Source: Chitinophaga oryzae | Lineage (GTDB): Bacteria > Bacteroidota > Bacteroidia > Chitinophagales > Chitinophagaceae | NCBI RefSeq assembly: GCF_012516375.2 | Contig: NZ_CP051204.2 | Span: 5,766,001 to 5,830,000, forward strand | Direction: 5' to 3' | Length of the DNA: 64,000 bases | Shown here: positions 37,295-46,017 of the stretch, piece by piece | Position numbering within the stretch: the stretch's first letter is position 1 | Layout of the letters: each line of letters begins with the position of its first letter | Made by a program: the position numbers and the translations under genes | The notes under the pieces: generated by a model | Databases searched by the model: none | What the model was told of the DNA's origin: nothing | What the model saw: the letters and a program-made list of their open reading frames with translations, nothing else

Positions 37295-38260
37295 TCACTT
37301 CAGTGCAGGCCGGAGGATACGCTCTATGGTAGCGCTTTTCAGGTCTTTACCGATAAATACCAGTGTGGATGACGGCAGCGTATCGCCCCAGGGGCCTGCC
37401 GGTACAATACTGAGGTAGTTGCCGGTAGACTGTACGAGATATTTTTCGGGCTGATCTTTCACCGCTACATATCCTTTGATGCGGTATAACTGGTCGGTAT
37501 ACACGTTAAAATTCATTTCGAGCACAAAGGCCAGCATCTGCAGGTCAAACGGCCGGGGCGATTCAAACAGCACGGTGTTGATCTTATGCGGTGTTTTTTC
37601 CGCCGGCACAACGCACGCAGCACCGTCCGCTGACGGGCCCATAGCCGGCGCCGGGACCCGGCGTTCCTGCGACTGCATGTCGGCCAGGGTCACCTGGCCG
37701 TCGGCAGTAGCCGTGATGTATGCCAGGGGATTGATATTCTCCAGCAATGCCTGCAACCGCAGTTGTTCCGGCAAAGGAAGGTCTTTGGTTTTGTTCAGCA
37801 CGATCACATCGGCGCAGGAGAGCTGCTTACCCACTTCCGTCACCTGTTCGAGGCGCGTTTCCACATTCTCCGCATCTGCCACGCAGACGGTAGACACCAG
37901 CCGGAAACGGGCTTTCACGTCCGGGATGCTGAACATGCCGATGATGTTACCGGTGTCCGCGATGCCCGTCGTTTCTATAAACACCTGGTCGGGCTGCTCT
38001 TCCAGTCTCAGAATGCCTCCCAGCACCTCCAGCAATTCATTGTCGAGCGAGCAACAAATACAGCCGCTGGTCAGTTCATAGATATTTTCAATCTGCGCCG
38101 CCACCAGCGATGCATCGATGTTCACTTTACCGAATTCGTTTTCGATAACGATGTTGCGCAGGTCGCGGCTCTGTTGCAACAGCCCGTTGAGCAGCGTGGT
38201 TTTGCCAGCACCAAGGAAGCCGGTGAGCAGATATACGTTGATCGGATTATTTTTTCGCAT
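37295..38260 (-). CDS. COG0523/CobW-family GTP-binding metallochaperone
   Basis: 321 residues. Walker A GFLGAGKTTLLNGLL, the metal-binding GCICCS motif (CxCC), Walker-type FIETTGIADTG and guanine motif VLNKTKD identify the G3E GTPase family. These proteins deliver zinc, cobalt, iron or other metals to enzymes. Which metal cannot be said; no Zur box was recognised. Start overlaps the end of lgt by 14 nt, so the two are co-translated. Confidence 0.92.
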   Translation of the reverse strand: MRKNNPINVYLLTGFLGAGKTTLLNGLLQQSRDLRNIVIENEFGKVNIDASLVAAQIENIYELTSGCICCSLDNELLEVLGGILRLEEQPDQVFIETTGIADTGNIIGMFSIPDVKARFRLVSTVCVADAENVETRLEQVTEVGKQLSCADVIVLNKTKDLPLPEQLRLQALLENINPLAYITATADGQVTLADMQSQERRVPAPAMGPSADGAACVVPAEKTPHKINTVLFESPRPFDLQMLAFVLEMNFNVYTDQLYRIKGYVAVKDQPEKYLVQSTGNYLSIVPAGPWGDTLPSSTLVFIGKDLKSATIERILRPALK

Positions 38261-39065
38261 GACTTTCGTTGTAAAATCCCATAAAATAAATGCCGGCCGC
38301 TATCAGCGGTAAACTCAGCAGCTGTCCCATATTGAGCAGGTAACCGTTTTCAAAAATCTCCTGGTTCTCTTTCAGGAATTCGATCAGGAAACGGGCGCCA
38401 AACACCAGTATCAACAGGAGGCCGAAGATAAATCCCGGTTTTTGTATCCCTTTGTTTTTTTTATACAGGAAGATGAGCAGGCCGAAGATGAACAGGTAAC
38501 AGAGCGCTTCATAGAGCTGCGCCGGGTGGCGGGGCAACAGGTCATCCTGCACAAATATCACCGCCCACGGCAGGTGAGACGGTTTACCGATAATTTCCGC
38601 ATTAAAGAAGTTCCCTGTCCGCACAAAAGCGCCTGCCAGCGGAATAACGATGGCCAGCCTGTCCAGCAGCCATACCAGCGGTACGTTGTAGCGGCGGGCA
38701 AACAGCGCTGCCGCCGTCAATATGCCGATGGCGCCGCCGTGACTGGCCAGTCCCTGGTAGCCGGTCCACCTGAAGTAACCGCTCTCCCACCGGAACGGCA
38801 ATACTATTTCCGCCAGGTGGTAGCGGAAATAATCCCATTCATAAAACAGGCAGTGCCCCAGCCGGGCGCCCACAATAGTGCCCACTACCACATATACCAG
38901 CAGGCGGTCAGGCAGCGCCCTGTTTTTTCCTTCCCGGTCAAACACATACCGCATCACCATATAACTCGCTATGAAGGCGGCCATGAACGCCACACTATAG
39001 TAGCGCAATGCAAAACCACCGATGTGGAATATTTCGGGTGACGGGTCCCAGGCCAGGTATAACAT
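38247..39065 (-). CDS. lgt: prolipoprotein diacylglyceryl transferase
   Basis: About 272 residues, polytopic inner-membrane enzyme that attaches diacylglycerol to the lipobox Cys of lipoprotein precursors. Key segments are FVRTGNFFNAEIIGKPS (with the essential Arg and Asn), HPAQLYEALCYL near the C terminus, and about seven transmembrane helices. The ATG at 39065 gives the usual short N terminus (MLYLAWDPSPEIF). First gene of the leftward operon lgt-cobW-xseA-xseB. Several lipoproteins in this window are its probable substrates. Confidence 0.95.
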   Translation of the reverse strand: MLYLAWDPSPEIFHIGGFALRYYSVAFMAAFIASYMVMRYVFDREGKNRALPDRLLVYVVVGTIVGARLGHCLFYEWDYFRYHLAEIVLPFRWESGYFRWTGYQGLASHGGAIGILTAAALFARRYNVPLVWLLDRLAIVIPLAGAFVRTGNFFNAEIIGKPSHLPWAVIFVQDDLLPRHPAQLYEALCYLFIFGLLIFLYKKNKGIQKPGFIFGLLLILVFGARFLIEFLKENQEIFENGYLLNMGQLLSLPLIAAGIYFMGFYNESHAKK

Positions 39066-39128
39066 CGTACTATTTTGCAACATAGTTGCAAATATAGTAA
39101 GTTTACACAAACTTAATTTGCAACTACG

Positions 39129-39157
39129 TTGCATTTATTTCCAGGCGATTACTTTTG
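39129..39157 (+). promoter_or_regulatory. Bacteroidota-type promoter for the alkaline phosphatase gene
   Basis: TACTTTTG at 39150-39157 matches TAnnTTTG, with TTG at 39129-39131 18 nt upstream as the -33 element. The leader to the ATG at 39176 would be short. No PhoB box was recognised. Confidence 0.6.
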
Positions 39158-39175
39158 TGCACCACAAAACGATAT

Positions 39176-40603
39176 ATGAAAAGGAGAGATTTTTTCAGGA
39201 ACACCGCCATCGGCACCTTGGGAACAGCGCTGGCAGGGCCTCTAAGCGCCATAGGGCAGCCGGCGAAACAACGCGGCAACGGTAACCTGGACGCCTATGG
39301 CGACAGCACCGGCCATGCACGCAACATTATCTTTATGGTCAGCGACGGCATGAGCAACGGCACGCTCACCATGGCCAGCCTGTTGCGGCAGCGCAAGGAG
39401 GGGCGGCAGAGCCACTGGCTGCAGCTGTATGAAAGCGGTAAAGCCGCCAGGGCGCTCATGAGCACTGCCTCTGCCAGTTCGCTTATCACCGACTCCGCGG
39501 CCGGCAGCTCCGCCTGGGGCGGCGGCGTGCGCGTACCTAACGGCAGCCTGAACGTAGGCGCGGACGGCACCCACTATACGCCCATCCTGCAGAAATTCAG
39601 GAAAGCAGGCAAAGCTACCGGTTGTGTCACCACCGTACCCATTACGCACGCCACACCGGCAGGTTTTTGTATCAACAACAGTCACCGTGGCGACATGGCC
39701 GAAATTGCCCAACAGTACCTGCCTTTGCGGTTCGACGTTATGCTGGGCGGCGGCCGGGAACACTTCCTCCCCGGCACACGAAAAGACAAACAGGACCTGC
39801 TGCAGCAATATAAAACCAACGGTTACACGGTGGCAGAAAACCGCGATAGCCTCCTGCAGTTGCCCGCTTTCCCCGCCGCTCCGGTCATCGGCGCATTTTG
39901 TGAGAACGGCCTTCCCTATGCGCTGGACCGGGAGCAGGACGCCACCCTCCGGCAACAGCTGCCTACGCTCGCTGAGATGACTGCCCAGGCTATCCGACGC
40001 CTCGCCCTTCATCCCAAAGGGTTTATGCTACAGGTGGAAGGCGGTAAAGTCGACTGGGCGGCCCATGCCAACGATGCCGCCGCACTGCTCTACGATCAGC
40101 TGGCCTTTGACGATGCTATTAAAGTAGCGCTGGATTTCGCGGAAGCTGACAAAAACACCCTCGTCATCATCACCACCGATCATGGCAATGCCAATCCGGG
40201 CCTTTATTACAGCGACAAAGCCAACGACCGTTTCGATACACTGCAGCATGTACGCCATACCAATGACTGGATACTGAACGGCATTCAGCGCGACACGTCT
40301 CCCGCTGCGCTGATAGCCCGCATAGAATATGCACAGGGCATCGTGATTACGCCCGCACAAGCCAGTTCACTGCTGGCACACTATACCCGCCTGGATGGAG
40401 ATGGACTGTACAATCCCCGTAAGCTGCCGTTTAAAGAACTGGCCGCCATACAAAGCGCCCACACCGCCATCGGCTGGGGAGGCATGGACCATACCGCCGA
40501 TTACGTGGAACTGGCCATGACCGGTCCGGGAAGCGCACAGCTGCCATCGTTCATAAAAAACGCAGACCTGCACCGGTTCATGTTGCAGACAGCCAACCTA
40601 TGA
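39176..40603 (+). CDS. alkaline phosphatase, Tat-exported
   Basis: About 475 residues. Twin-arginine signal (MKRRDFFRNTAIGTLGTALAG). The alkaline phosphatase core is clear: IIFMVSDGMS holds the first metal Asp, ITDSAAGSSAWGGG the phosphorylated Ser (near residue 106), KVDWAAHANDAAALLYD and VIITTDHGNANPG the other metal ligands, and GWGGMDHTAD the final His. The Tat signal indicates export of a folded metalloenzyme. The gene has its own promoter and is followed by a long tandem-word hairpin. Confidence 0.93.
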   Translation: MKRRDFFRNTAIGTLGTALAGPLSAIGQPAKQRGNGNLDAYGDSTGHARNIIFMVSDGMSNGTLTMASLLRQRKEGRQSHWLQLYESGKAARALMSTASASSLITDSAAGSSAWGGGVRVPNGSLNVGADGTHYTPILQKFRKAGKATGCVTTVPITHATPAGFCINNSHRGDMAEIAQQYLPLRFDVMLGGGREHFLPGTRKDKQDLLQQYKTNGYTVAENRDSLLQLPAFPAAPVIGAFCENGLPYALDREQDATLRQQLPTLAEMTAQAIRRLALHPKGFMLQVEGGKVDWAAHANDAAALLYDQLAFDDAIKVALDFAEADKNTLVIITTDHGNANPGLYYSDKANDRFDTLQHVRHTNDWILNGIQRDTSPAALIARIEYAQGIVITPAQASSLLAHYTRLDGDGLYNPRKLPFKELAAIQSAHTAIGWGGMDHTADYVELAMTGPGSAQLPSFIKNADLHRFMLQTANL

Positions 40604-40712
40604 TCATTTAGTTATTTGGTTATTTGGATATTGGGTATTGGGTTATTTGGTTATTTATGTACTCAGCACCTCAATATCCAAATAACTAAATATCCAAATA
40701 ACCAAATATTTC
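40604..40712. repeat. tandem-word inverted repeat between co-directional genes
   Basis: The left arm (about 40605-40655) is a run of TTATTTGG, ATATTGGG and related words; the right arm (about 40672-40710) is a run of AAATAACT, AAATATCC and AAATAACC, its complement. Same class as 13004. Here the right arm reaches the promoter of the next gene, so transcription stop and start lie back to back. Confidence 0.75.
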
Positions 40713-40720
40713 TATCTTTG
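40713..40720 (+). promoter_or_regulatory. -7 box of the MBL hydrolase gene, possibly leaderless
   Basis: TATCTTTG matches TAnnTTTG exactly and ends only five bases before the ATG at 40726. With the usual spacing the transcript would start at or next to the A of the ATG, giving a leaderless mRNA. No clear -33 element is present, since that position lies in the repeat arm. Confidence 0.45.
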
Positions 40721-40725
40721 GCGGC

Positions 40726-41523
40726 ATGTCACTTTTTATTACGTCATTGAACTCGGGGAGTAACGGGAACTGTTATTATATCGGTAACAGTCAGGAAGCA
40801 GTGTTGATTGATGCAGGTATCTCCTGCCGGGAAACGGAAAAGCGGATGGCACGCCTCGGGCTGTCGATGACGAAAGTGAAAGCTGTTTTCATTTCCCACG
40901 AACATTCAGACCATATCAGGGGGGTAACGGTATTAGCCAAAAAACATCAGTTACCGGTGTATATCACCCAGAGCACACTGGCCGGCGGCAACCTCGCCCT
41001 GCAAAGGGTCATGCCGTTTTTGGCCTATCAGCCGGTACAGGTAGGCGGCCTTACTGTCACCGCCTTTCCCAAGCACCATGATGCCGTAGAGCCGCATAGT
41101 TTCATGGTATCCGGCAACCAGGTCAACATCGGCATCTTTACGGATATCGGCGCTCCCTGCGAGCATGTGCTCAGTCATTTCCGGCAATGCCACGCCGCCT
41201 TTCTTGAAGCCAATTACGATGAACAGATGCTGGAGCAGGGCCGTTATCCCTACTACCTCAAGAACCGTATCCGCGGCGGCAAAGGGCACCTGTCCAACCG
41301 GCAGGCGCTGGAGATTTTCACGCAGTACCGCCCTTCATTCATGACACACCTCCTGCTCTCCCACCTGTCGCAGGACAACAACAATCCTCACCTGGTACAG
41401 CAACTGTTTGACCAGCACGCCAACGGCACGCAGATCATCGTCGCTTCCCGCCACGCGGAAACAGCCGTGTTCCGGATAGAAGCTACCAGCTTTGCGGAAA
41501 ATGCTGCAACAGCCCCGCTATAA
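40726..41523 (+). CDS. MBL-fold metallohydrolase, YycJ/WalJ-like
   Basis: 265 residues. N terminus SLFITSLNSGSNGNCYYIGN and zinc motif HEHSDH (in AVFISHEHSDHIRG) identify a single-domain metallo-beta-lactamase fold close to YycJ/WalJ; further ligands are His in FPKHHDA and Asp in GIFTDIGAP. YycJ-type proteins are 5'-3' exonucleases or DNA-repair-associated in some bacteria. No signal peptide. The 3' end overlaps the convergent downstream gene by 41 nt. Confidence 0.9.
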   Translation: MSLFITSLNSGSNGNCYYIGNSQEAVLIDAGISCRETEKRMARLGLSMTKVKAVFISHEHSDHIRGVTVLAKKHQLPVYITQSTLAGGNLALQRVMPFLAYQPVQVGGLTVTAFPKHHDAVEPHSFMVSGNQVNIGIFTDIGAPCEHVLSHFRQCHAAFLEANYDEQMLEQGRYPYYLKNRIRGGKGHLSNRQALEIFTQYRPSFMTHLLLSHLSQDNNNPHLVQQLFDQHANGTQIIVASRHAETAVFRIEATSFAENAATAPL

Positions 41524-42058
41524 TGTACACCAGGGGCAGCGCCGCCAGGTAAACATATTTCCAGGCCGCCCGTTTTTTACCCCGTGACAGTCCTACCAGG
41601 ACCACCACATCTCCTATCAGCAACAGCAGCAATACCGGGCTGAAAAAAAATGACATGAACAGTAGCTCATCCCAGTAGTCCCAGATGTTGAGCGGATGAT
41701 AGGTCCGTTTCCAGAGGCGCGGGGTAAGCCTGTGCTCCGACAGGTAAGCCTTAAAAGCCGCTTCGTTGTTAAAACGCTGTACCGCGCAACGACCTTCATC
41801 GATCACGTAAAACGTGCCGTCTCCTTCCCCGATAATGTGATTTTTGTAGAAATACCAGGTTTTCAACCCCAGGGAGCTGTTGGCCGAATCACAGCCTTCC
41901 CCGTAGAAAAAAGCTATCGCGGGAGCGGTCCCGTCATATTCCATTTTATGGCCGCCGGGCGTGGGTTCATTCCAGGCTGACAAGCCTCCGGCATAGGTGG
42001 CAGTACTTAACAGCAGACTGCCGAGGCATAACAACAACAGATGTAAACAGTTTCTCAT
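41483..42058 (-). CDS. membrane protein with signal peptide, unknown function
   Basis: About 191 residues. A signal peptide (LHLLLLCLGSLLLSTATYAG), an exposed domain of about 105 residues, then two C-terminal transmembrane helices (LLFMSFFFSPVLLLLLIGDVV; YVYLAALPLVYIIAGLL) separated by GLSRGKKRAAWK. The exposed part has two cysteines (about 60 and 95) that could form a disulfide. No family recognised. The open frame continues far upstream, but the ATG at 42058 gives the signal peptide. Overlaps the convergent MBL gene by 41 nt. Confidence 0.72.
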   Translation of the reverse strand: MRNCLHLLLLCLGSLLLSTATYAGGLSAWNEPTPGGHKMEYDGTAPAIAFFYGEGCDSANSSLGLKTWYFYKNHIIGEGDGTFYVIDEGRCAVQRFNNEAAFKAYLSEHRLTPRLWKRTYHPLNIWDYWDELLFMSFFFSPVLLLLLIGDVVVLVGLSRGKKRAAWKYVYLAALPLVYIIAGLLQHFPQSW

Positions 42059-42137
42059 CTTTCTTAAAATAGCGTCGAAGATACACAAATCTGCTGGCAT
42101 ACTTATAGCGGATGGTGGGGTATAAAACCTTGCAGCT

Positions 42138-42593
42138 ATGAACACAAACACAGCCACCGTAGAAACACTCAACGATCTCATCGGGATCAACAATGACCGT
42201 ATTTCCGGGTATGAAAAAGCGCTGAAGGACATCAAAGGCAAAGACGCCGACCTGCAGGAGCTTTTCACGCATATGATCGATGAAAGCCGTACCATGCGCA
42301 ATGCATTGGGCAAAGAAGTACAGGGACTGGGCGGCGAGATGGAAACAGGCAAGACCACCGGCGGAAAGTTATACCACGCATGGATGGAGCTGAAGAGCGT
42401 CTTCACCGGTCATGACCGTCATGCGATCCTTTCCGACTGTGAGACGGAGGAAGATGCCGCCATGCGCGCCTACACGCAGGCATTACAGGAAGACCACCTG
42501 CCGGCTTATCTGCGTGAAATGCTCACACAGCAGCGGTCTACCCTAAAAACGGAACATGACAGGATAAAAAAGATGCGTGACGCACAGGCGTAA
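42138..42593 (+). CDS. PA2169/DUF2383-type four-helix-bundle protein
   Basis: 151 residues, helical throughout. ETLNDLIGINNDRISGYEKALKDI, IDESRTMRNALGKEV and YTQALQEDHLPAYLREMLTQQR match the DUF2383 (PA2169) family of ferritin-like four-helix bundles. The metal-ligand pattern (E/D-x-x-H) is only partly present. The role may be in stress or cell-envelope maintenance. It is separated by about 80 nt from genes on both sides. Confidence 0.87.
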   Translation: MNTNTATVETLNDLIGINNDRISGYEKALKDIKGKDADLQELFTHMIDESRTMRNALGKEVQGLGGEMETGKTTGGKLYHAWMELKSVFTGHDRHAILSDCETEEDAAMRAYTQALQEDHLPAYLREMLTQQRSTLKTEHDRIKKMRDAQA

Positions 42594-42684
42594 GCACATT
42601 CTGCGATATTAATCCTTTTGACGCCAATACATTAGCAGCGGGATTCTTTATCTTAGTAGCAGCATATCCCAAATTGAAGCCGTT

Positions 42685-45003
42685 ATGTTACTACTACTGA
42701 AAAACCTGCTCCGGCTGGCTGCGCACCTGCTTAAAGCCATCTGGCTGTTCTTTCCCGGGATTATCTTCCTCCTGCTGATCATTTTCATCTGCTGGTCGCT
42801 GGACCAGGGCAAAGACGTGATTGTTGCCTATACGGAAAACACCTATCGTGAACGGATCGTATTTTTCCTGGCCATCGGGTTCTGGGTATATGTAAGCTGG
42901 TATTCTTCCAGGATCATCGCTTACATCAAACGCACCCGGCTGATAGCCGATGTAAAGGACGAAGCACAGATCTCTGACGCAGCGGCCACAAGGGCCTACA
43001 ACGACCATAACGACCGTTTTCCTGTCAGCCAGCCTTTTCTCGACGAATTTCCAAGGGTATTGGGGCATTGCTGCTTCCTGTTGCTGGAACTGGCCATGTT
43101 GCAATCACCGGTATTATTCCATCCGTTGAGCAGCACCGTGAGCTGGATCATCTTTGTTGCGGTGCTTACGCTGCTGTATTTTCTCAACAGGCCGCTCAAC
43201 CGGCTATCTATGCAACCGGCTTTCCGGAAGGTGTTTATGGTGCTGCTGATCTCCTGGCTGGCCACGGTAATTGCCACCAGTTTCATACCCCGCATCAGCA
43301 TTCTGTTGCTGCTGGCGCTGCTGGTGCTGTTACACGCCCTGTTCCTGCTGTATACCCACCTGCGGCGGGTAGAACTGGATATCTCCGCCCGCAAAAGCCT
43401 GCTGCTCACGCATACGCCGCTGGACAGTATCATGAGCTACTTTTTTATCCCGCGCACGGAAAAGAGTTTTTTCCGCTGGTTTATTATCATCGGTTGCGCA
43501 GCGCTTATCACCTATGTGGCCGCTATCTATAGTCTCGGTTTTGCGAGGCGGCTGGGACCATTCCCCTTTCTGTTGCTTGCATTCGGCATGTTGTTGTTAT
43601 TTGGCAACATTGTCACCGCCTTGTCTGTCCGCTACCGCATCAGTTTCCATGTGCTTTTTATCGTCACCGCGCTGATTTTCGGGTTGAAGGAAACGCATTA
43701 CGTGAAACTGACCACCGCCAAAAACGGAAATCATTATGAAGCCAGGCCGTCGCTGGACACTTACCTGCGGGCATGGCTGCGTACCCGTCCCATTATGGCC
43801 GACAGCACCTACGAGGTGTATTTTGTGATGGCCAACGGCGGCGCTTCCCGGTCAGCCTACTGGACCGCCGCCGTGCTGGGTGAAATAGAAGACGCCAGTA
43901 TCCGCCAGCGTCCGGACGACCGTTTCTCGCGACACGTTTTTTGCCTCTCGGGCACTTCCGGCGGCGGTGTGGGCGTGGCCACCTTCTTTTCCATGCTGAG
44001 AGACAGGACGCATGAGCAGCCGCTGTATGCTAAATCAGCCATGACCTATCTGAAACAGGACTATTTCAGCTACACTTTCGCTCGGATGCTGGGACCGGAT
44101 TTTTTCCGGTACATTATCCGCACCTCCCGGGCGGCTGACCGCGCCGCAGCGCTGGAGGAGTCTTTTGAGCGCAGCGCCGACGTAGCCGGTGATTCCCTGT
44201 ACCGGGTACCCTTCGACGCCACGATGTCGTCCTTTCCCGCTATGCAGGCAGACACGGTGTTTCTGCCGGTATTATGCATCAACACCACCCGTATGCAGGA
44301 CGGCAATCCCGGCGTTGTCACCAACCTCCGGCTCGATGCAGACATCTTCAACAACCGTGTGGACGTACTCAGTTTATTACGGCATGACTCCGATATTACC
44401 ATCACCTCCGGCGCTATACTGGGCGCACGGTTCCCCTACCTGAGCCCCGCCGGCAGGATACAGGACCAGTACTTCGTGGATGGCGGCTATTTCGATAATT
44501 CCGGCGCCGGCGTTATCCAGGAAATCATCCGCGGCATTATCAACATAGGGGAAGACGACCGCCACCTGCATGGAGACAGCAGCCTGCTATACCAGCAGAT
44601 CAGCCGTCTGCACTTTAAGGTGCTGCACATTACCAACAGCCCCGTTATTCCCGGCCAGGCATCTTTCCGTTCCGTGGCGCCGGTCAAAAACGATCTGTTT
44701 GCACCGATACTGACCATCGCCGGCGCTTATGGGATGCAGACTACGGTCAACGATATACGGCTTTCACATTATGTCAGCGATATCAATGACTACTATTATA
44801 AGAAAGCATCCTATGTGCAGATACCTTTGTACAAAGACAGCCTGGAATGGCAACAGGACCCATTAAGAAAAAGGTTCCCCAAAGGAGAACCTTCCTATAC
44901 CATGAACTGGTTTATGTCGGATACGACTATACGAAGAATTAACATACGGCTGGCGGGCAACACTGCGCTCAGCGAATTTATCAGCAGTATGCAAAACAGG
45001 TAG
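42685..45003 (+). CDS. patatin-like phospholipase with multi-helix membrane domain
   Basis: 772 residues. The first 340 residues hold about eight transmembrane helices. The C-terminal half is a patatin-type lipase: oxyanion segment NGGASRSAYW near 382, nucleophile elbow GTSGGG near 423 (catalytic Ser) and catalytic Asp in DGGYFDNSG near 598. Membrane-fused patatins probably act on membrane lipids. The substrate is unknown. It lies 92 nt after the PA2169 gene; co-transcription is possible. Confidence 0.88.
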   Translation: MLLLLKNLLRLAAHLLKAIWLFFPGIIFLLLIIFICWSLDQGKDVIVAYTENTYRERIVFFLAIGFWVYVSWYSSRIIAYIKRTRLIADVKDEAQISDAAATRAYNDHNDRFPVSQPFLDEFPRVLGHCCFLLLELAMLQSPVLFHPLSSTVSWIIFVAVLTLLYFLNRPLNRLSMQPAFRKVFMVLLISWLATVIATSFIPRISILLLLALLVLLHALFLLYTHLRRVELDISARKSLLLTHTPLDSIMSYFFIPRTEKSFFRWFIIIGCAALITYVAAIYSLGFARRLGPFPFLLLAFGMLLLFGNIVTALSVRYRISFHVLFIVTALIFGLKETHYVKLTTAKNGNHYEARPSLDTYLRAWLRTRPIMADSTYEVYFVMANGGASRSAYWTAAVLGEIEDASIRQRPDDRFSRHVFCLSGTSGGGVGVATFFSMLRDRTHEQPLYAKSAMTYLKQDYFSYTFARMLGPDFFRYIIRTSRAADRAAALEESFERSADVAGDSLYRVPFDATMSSFPAMQADTVFLPVLCINTTRMQDGNPGVVTNLRLDADIFNNRVDVLSLLRHDSDITITSGAILGARFPYLSPAGRIQDQYFVDGGYFDNSGAGVIQEIIRGIINIGEDDRHLHGDSSLLYQQISRLHFKVLHITNSPVIPGQASFRSVAPVKNDLFAPILTIAGAYGMQTTVNDIRLSHYVSDINDYYYKKASYVQIPLYKDSLEWQQDPLRKRFPKGEPSYTMNWFMSDTTIRRINIRLAGNTALSEFISSMQNR

Positions 45004-45012
45004 TACGGAATC

Positions 45013-45909
45013 CTATTTTACGGAGATTTTACGATAACGCCGGTATCCCCACCAGCCCAGTACCGCCATGATCATCAGCGGCCATATGTTCACAAAAAAC
45101 AGGAGCAGATCACGCAGCATATTGGCGCCACCGGTAACAGCAGTGCGCAGCTCCGCCCCAAAGCCGGCGCGGGACACGTAATGCGGATTAACGATGGTTT
45201 CCACGCTGGCGGCCTGCGACTGGAACAGTTCCACGGTGAAGGTGGCATAAGCCACATCATCAAGGAGCTTCAGGTTGGACATGCTCCGGTCAATTTTTGT
45301 TTCCGCCTGCTGATCTTCATATTTCGCTACGTCCAGCGTAGTGGTGTTTTTGTTGGTTGCAATGGTCGCTGCGGAATGACCTGTCTTTTTATTCTTCAGT
45401 GCATTGGACAGGTACGCGAGGGTGTAATCCTGATCAGTTAATGCACGGTGATCGATAAATACCGCCATAGCAGTCAGGGTGCTTACTACGGAGTCGAGAC
45501 TGGCCACCGGTACGCGCAGCGTGAGATTGGCCGTAGGCGTATATAACTGCATGCGCCGCAGCGAGTCGCTCGTGTAAGGAAGCTCGTACTGTTTGGCGTA
45601 CTCGTTCTTCAGGGTACTTTCCACTACGATACCCTGCACCGAAGACACTACCTGTTCCATGCGGGTGGAAGCCCGGAACACGTCTGTTACACGGCAACGA
45701 ACATCTGCTGTGCGCACCCGTTTACGGGAGGCGGAAGTGAGCTGGGACATGTCCGTGGAAAAACTGGTAGAATCTGCCGTAGCCACATAATCACCGGCAT
45801 TTTTTTCAGCTGCCGGAGCGGCATTTTCATCATAATACGCTGATTTGTTATTGCTACAGGCAGCAAGAGCGAAAACGGGAATAACTAAATAACGGATCGG
45901 GATACGCAT
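45013..45909 (-). CDS. DUF4349 lipoprotein
   Basis: About 298 residues. Lipobox in PVFALAACSN; the middle is the DUF4349 domain (ADVRCRVTDVFRASTRMEQVV, SLRRMQLYTPTANLTLRVPVASLDSVV and a coiled-coil segment around EDQQAETKIDRSMSNLKLLDD), and a transmembrane helix lies near the C terminus (LLLFFVNIWPLMIMAVLGWWGY). Function unknown; the fold is shared with proteins placed at the cell envelope. The start at 45909 makes the lipoprotein signal the N terminus. Convergent with the patatin gene and 9 nt from its stop. Confidence 0.87.
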   Translation of the reverse strand: MRIPIRYLVIPVFALAACSNNKSAYYDENAAPAAEKNAGDYVATADSTSFSTDMSQLTSASRKRVRTADVRCRVTDVFRASTRMEQVVSSVQGIVVESTLKNEYAKQYELPYTSDSLRRMQLYTPTANLTLRVPVASLDSVVSTLTAMAVFIDHRALTDQDYTLAYLSNALKNKKTGHSAATIATNKNTTTLDVAKYEDQQAETKIDRSMSNLKLLDDVAYATFTVELFQSQAASVETIVNPHYVSRAGFGAELRTAVTGGANMLRDLLLFFVNIWPLMIMAVLGWWGYRRYRKISVK

Positions 45910-46017
45910 AAGGGTGATTTTTCCGTTTATACCTATGGCCCGGAAAAGGTAACCTTTCAGAAATGTTAAAAAAATCACAACCGGGAAAAAACAGAGAAAT
46001 AAAGTTATCTTTCATTG

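Noticed and set aside
27166..40712. CRISPR array
   Set aside because: Tandem words were considered as repeats, but units are 7-8 nt without spacers and no cas gene is present.
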